Source of the DNA: Seriola aureovittata
Lineage: Eukaryota > Chordata > Actinopteri > Carangiformes > Carangidae
DNA: 64,000 bases
Direction: 5' to 3'
Assembly (NCBI RefSeq): GCF_021018895.1
Contig: NC_079381.1
Location: forward strand, 16,512,501-16,576,500
Part shown: one piece after another, positions 61,025-64,000 of the stretch
Layout of the letters: the number at the start of each line of letters is the position of its first letter
How positions within the stretch are numbered: position 1 is the stretch's first letter
Translations under genes and position numbers: made by a program
Notes under the pieces: model-generated
Seen by the model: only the letters and a program-made list of their open reading frames with translations
Database searches by the model: none
What the model was told of the DNA's origin: nothing

Positions 61025-64000
61025 CTGGAGATCGGAAAGACAGACAGGTCAACCCACACAGATAAAAATATACACTCAACTACACTTTTGTTCCTTTGCA
61101 TCATTTTTCATTTTGGTCATTTTTCTAGCAATAAATTGGTTATATTAAGCTTTTGTATTTATATTTGTATTAAATTTTTTTAGTTCGCTAGAGGAAAATA
61201 ATCGTCCTCTAACACACCTCTCCCGGTGTTCCCTAGGTTACACTTCAGCAAAGATAGTTTCAAGACTGGTCTGAGATTTCACCTGCAGCTCTCCATTTCA
61301 GTACAACAAAGGGGCAATCTTTGGAAAATCCAGTAGTGTGTAGTTGCAGTAGTGTGCTAAATCCAGTAGTGAAGAGCAGAGAGGTTCTGTATGTCAACCT
61401 TTTTATAGAAAGCACTAAAAGGTATTCTCACATCTCGCAGCGCCTCAATCTTAAAACTGATTTACGCTTCATAGGGAAATGAATGCAAAACAGAATGTGC
61501 AGTCAGACTGATGTAATCAGGGCCAAAATGCACAATGGAATCGTGCATGATGGTTTGCAGCACCTGAAATTTGAAACAACATAGACGGCGCCAGAGAACA
61601 AAGAGAAACTGGAACTACTGGCCAACTGGAGCGGACTTCGTTTTTCTTGTTGGGGGATGAGAGGGAGAGAGAGCTGAATTTCCTGCGGAGTAACTGAAGT
61701 GCTGGTGCTCTCAGGCGTCATGAGAAGCACGAGAAGCACGAACACCAAGGTACACAGATGACAGCCTCTGGCTCCTCCACGTCTAGCCACACAGAATACA
61801 TGGACACAAGCTCTAGTGGGAGGCAGTGTGAGTGTGTTGTAGGTCCTCACTGATCCAGCCACTGAATTTGAGAAGTAGCCAAGTAGATTTGCTGCCATCT
61901 AGTGGCAAAAGTTGGAGGAGCAGAACAATTCTCTGGCTGCATTTACACGTTCCCTCCTTCATGTAAGAGTAATGTCATAAAAGTCATACTGATCCACCCA
62001 ACTACGACGCACTAGCATCATCTGTTTATGTGGTTACTGAACCAGAAAAGATTTTAGTCAAGTGAACAAGGACACATTAGTTTAAAACATTAGAGGGGTG
62101 ACATGCTTCATGTACAAAGACCTCCTACTCTATAGGAAAATTAACTCAAGGAGAAAATGGGAGGTCACATCCCATCGTCTTCTCCCTTTAGCGATGGGAA
62201 AGGAAGGAGACAGAACAAAGGAACAGCCTGTGACTGATGAAGATCCTGTGAGATTAAGAGTGGTTAAACTTTTAAAACAATTATGTATGACAAAATAAAG
62301 GCTTTTCATGTACTTTTTCTCCGTTCTCTGCCCTAGAGCTTCTTTTAATCAACTTGTGACTGTTTAAAATCTTAGTAACATTCATGATTTATATGTTGGA
62401 TCGCCTCTAAATTCACTGATGACTAGTAAAAAGTTACTCCAACGCTGAACGTCAGTATAAATGTGTACACAATTCCTGTAAAGACAAGAAAGAATTTGTT
62501 TATATTTGAATGAAAGGACATTAACAAATTGCCTTGACAATAAAAAGAAAACCCCAAGAGAGAAATGACATCATGTGCACTGGTCAGTCTGTCTCTCTTG
62601 CTCCAAACATGATACTCTTCTTTCCTCCAATTGGCCAGAAAGAGACGTGAGTGTGAGAGAAAACAAGATCTAGAGAGAGAGAGAGGGCCAAGTTGTGACG
62701 GAGCCCTGTACATCTCATCACTGGCACCACAGTGACTAGCCCAACAGTGTCAGAGGGCCCGGTCTGGCAGCCACATTTCCTGCACTCTCGTGTATACACG
62801 CACACACACACACGCACACACTCTCTCTCTCACAGACTCTCTCACACACACATTCACAGAGCTCTGTTTTACCTTAGTGGGTGCTGTTTGTTATCCGTCT
62901 GGCTCAGTTCCCTCTGCCTGTCTGCCTGCCCACCACATAAACCCAATAATGCTACACTGCTTAGGCTGCTCCGGCCCTGGCCGGCCGCCGAGTGGAAAAA
63001 GAGGAGGAGGACATGAAGAGGAGGAAAGGGAAGGGGAAAGTGAGGAAAAGAGAAGGTCACACACGGACACAGTGGCTGGCACGCTGAAATCAGAATCTGG
63101 GTTTCAGGACTCGGGGGCAGTGAAAGCATCCTACTGTGAGACAAGCAACACAACTGCAGCCACAAAGTCTTTACTTGAGTACGAGTCTGTATCCACAACA
63201 GCAGCCTGTGATGATGATCTTTTCTTCTCTGAAAACACTTCATGACCTACGAATCTCTACAGGTCTTCTTAAAATATATACACACACAAACAGATGTTTA
63301 TGAAAATCGATCAAACAGGTACAAAAACAGCCCAAATTAAGAGTTTCTGCAACAGAACATGAGCTTTTGACGACTAACTAAGCCTTGGCTTTCGGATAGA
63401 AGGCTGTGTTGTCCAAATTACATTGGTCTTACATAATGACCACCACCATCACAGACATTACTGCTGGCACTAAGTCAATTTCTATATTCAAACCAAAATA
63501 TAACACAGGCTGAAAATCTGGCTCTTCTAAATCCACATCTGCCCCTTGACATGTACTTCACAAGACCCTGACCCCTCAGCAAATATGAATTCACATCATG
63601 GGTATTATCAAACACACATAAGCTCTAGTGATGTACTTAAATACGTCGCTGTTAGTAGACTGCTGATTGCGGGAATATTATTGCTCAACTTTCCTTAAAC
63701 AATGCTGCAGTAGTTCTTCATTTCAGTCTGAATTAACGTGGTGTCCCTCAATATTTGAGGAATGTAATTCGCTCCATGCAGCTGCTAAATGTAGCAAGAC
63801 ATTCAATGACTATCAGAAAACAGAAAAACTCTGTAACACGAAGATTGATTCCTTTGTGATTATACTATACGTCACTAAAATGTTAAGTATAGGCTAAGTT
63901 TAACTGGGCCTACTTCAAAATGACATCCAGAACACATAAAATCATTAATATAGCATAATTCTCTACTAACAGAAGCAGAGACTGCCTTTCTTTACTGGTT
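61025..64000 (-). other. dym: dym intron running off the right edge
   Basis: The next expected upstream exon, encoding the region equivalent to human GGGLLYGLASGVA, is not found here on either inspection of the frames or splice sites. CA/CT-rich stretches occur at 62799-62850 and a possible dispersed repeat at 61510-61905. Nothing else is recognised. Confidence 0.75.

Noticed and set aside
62790..63245. 151-codon plus-strand frame near the right edge
   Set aside because: It begins in CA/CT repeats and continues Ser/Glu-rich; it is on the strand opposite dym and resembles no known protein.

Overview
The window is vertebrate, almost certainly ray-finned fish (teleost) genomic DNA. It holds parts of two protein-coding genes, both on the minus strand, head-to-tail: smad7 on the left (its 3' end lies off the left edge) and dym (dymeclin) on the right (its 5' end lies off the right edge). 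The teleost assignment rests on very long dinucleotide microsatellites, several high-copy interspersed repeats of types familiar from fish genomes, and protein sequences close to, but clearly diverged from, the human orthologues. The same SMAD7-DYM neighbourhood exists on human 18q21, so this is conserved synteny.

Layout. 1-16686: smad7, four coding exons (469, 54, 72 and at least 291 nt), all splice junctions in phase 1, with an 11.1 kb intron 3. About 16687-17830: smad7 5'UTR and promoter, including a palindromic SMAD-binding element (GTCTAGAC) 3 bp from an E-box (CACGTG), the arrangement known from mammalian SMAD7 promoters. 17900-28687: intergenic, mostly AT-rich, with microsatellites, a 30-G run and interspersed repeats. 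28688-61024: the nine 3'-most coding exons of dym, about 414 residues ending at the stop codon. The large dym introns carry a degenerate hAT-type transposase pseudogene (39670-41185), a Tc1/mariner-like end, a LINE 3' tail and several dispersed repeats. 61025-64000: dym intron with no recognisable exon.

Biology. Smad7 is the inhibitory Smad of TGF-beta/activin/BMP signalling; its promoter SBE/E-box pair is the expected negative-feedback switch. Dymeclin is a Golgi-associated trafficking protein. Nothing suggests they act in one pathway; they are syntenic neighbours.

I found no evidence of a wholly new biological system. The most interesting unexplained patterns concern splicing. CA-rich tracts sit within about 40 nt downstream of four of the eight dym donor sites in the window. 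The 54-nt smad7 exon encoding the Smurf-binding PPxY motif can be skipped in frame and is followed by two long (UG)n arrays in the transcript. Exon boundaries were derived by hand from gt/ag sites, reading frame and remembered human protein sequences; no alignment was run.
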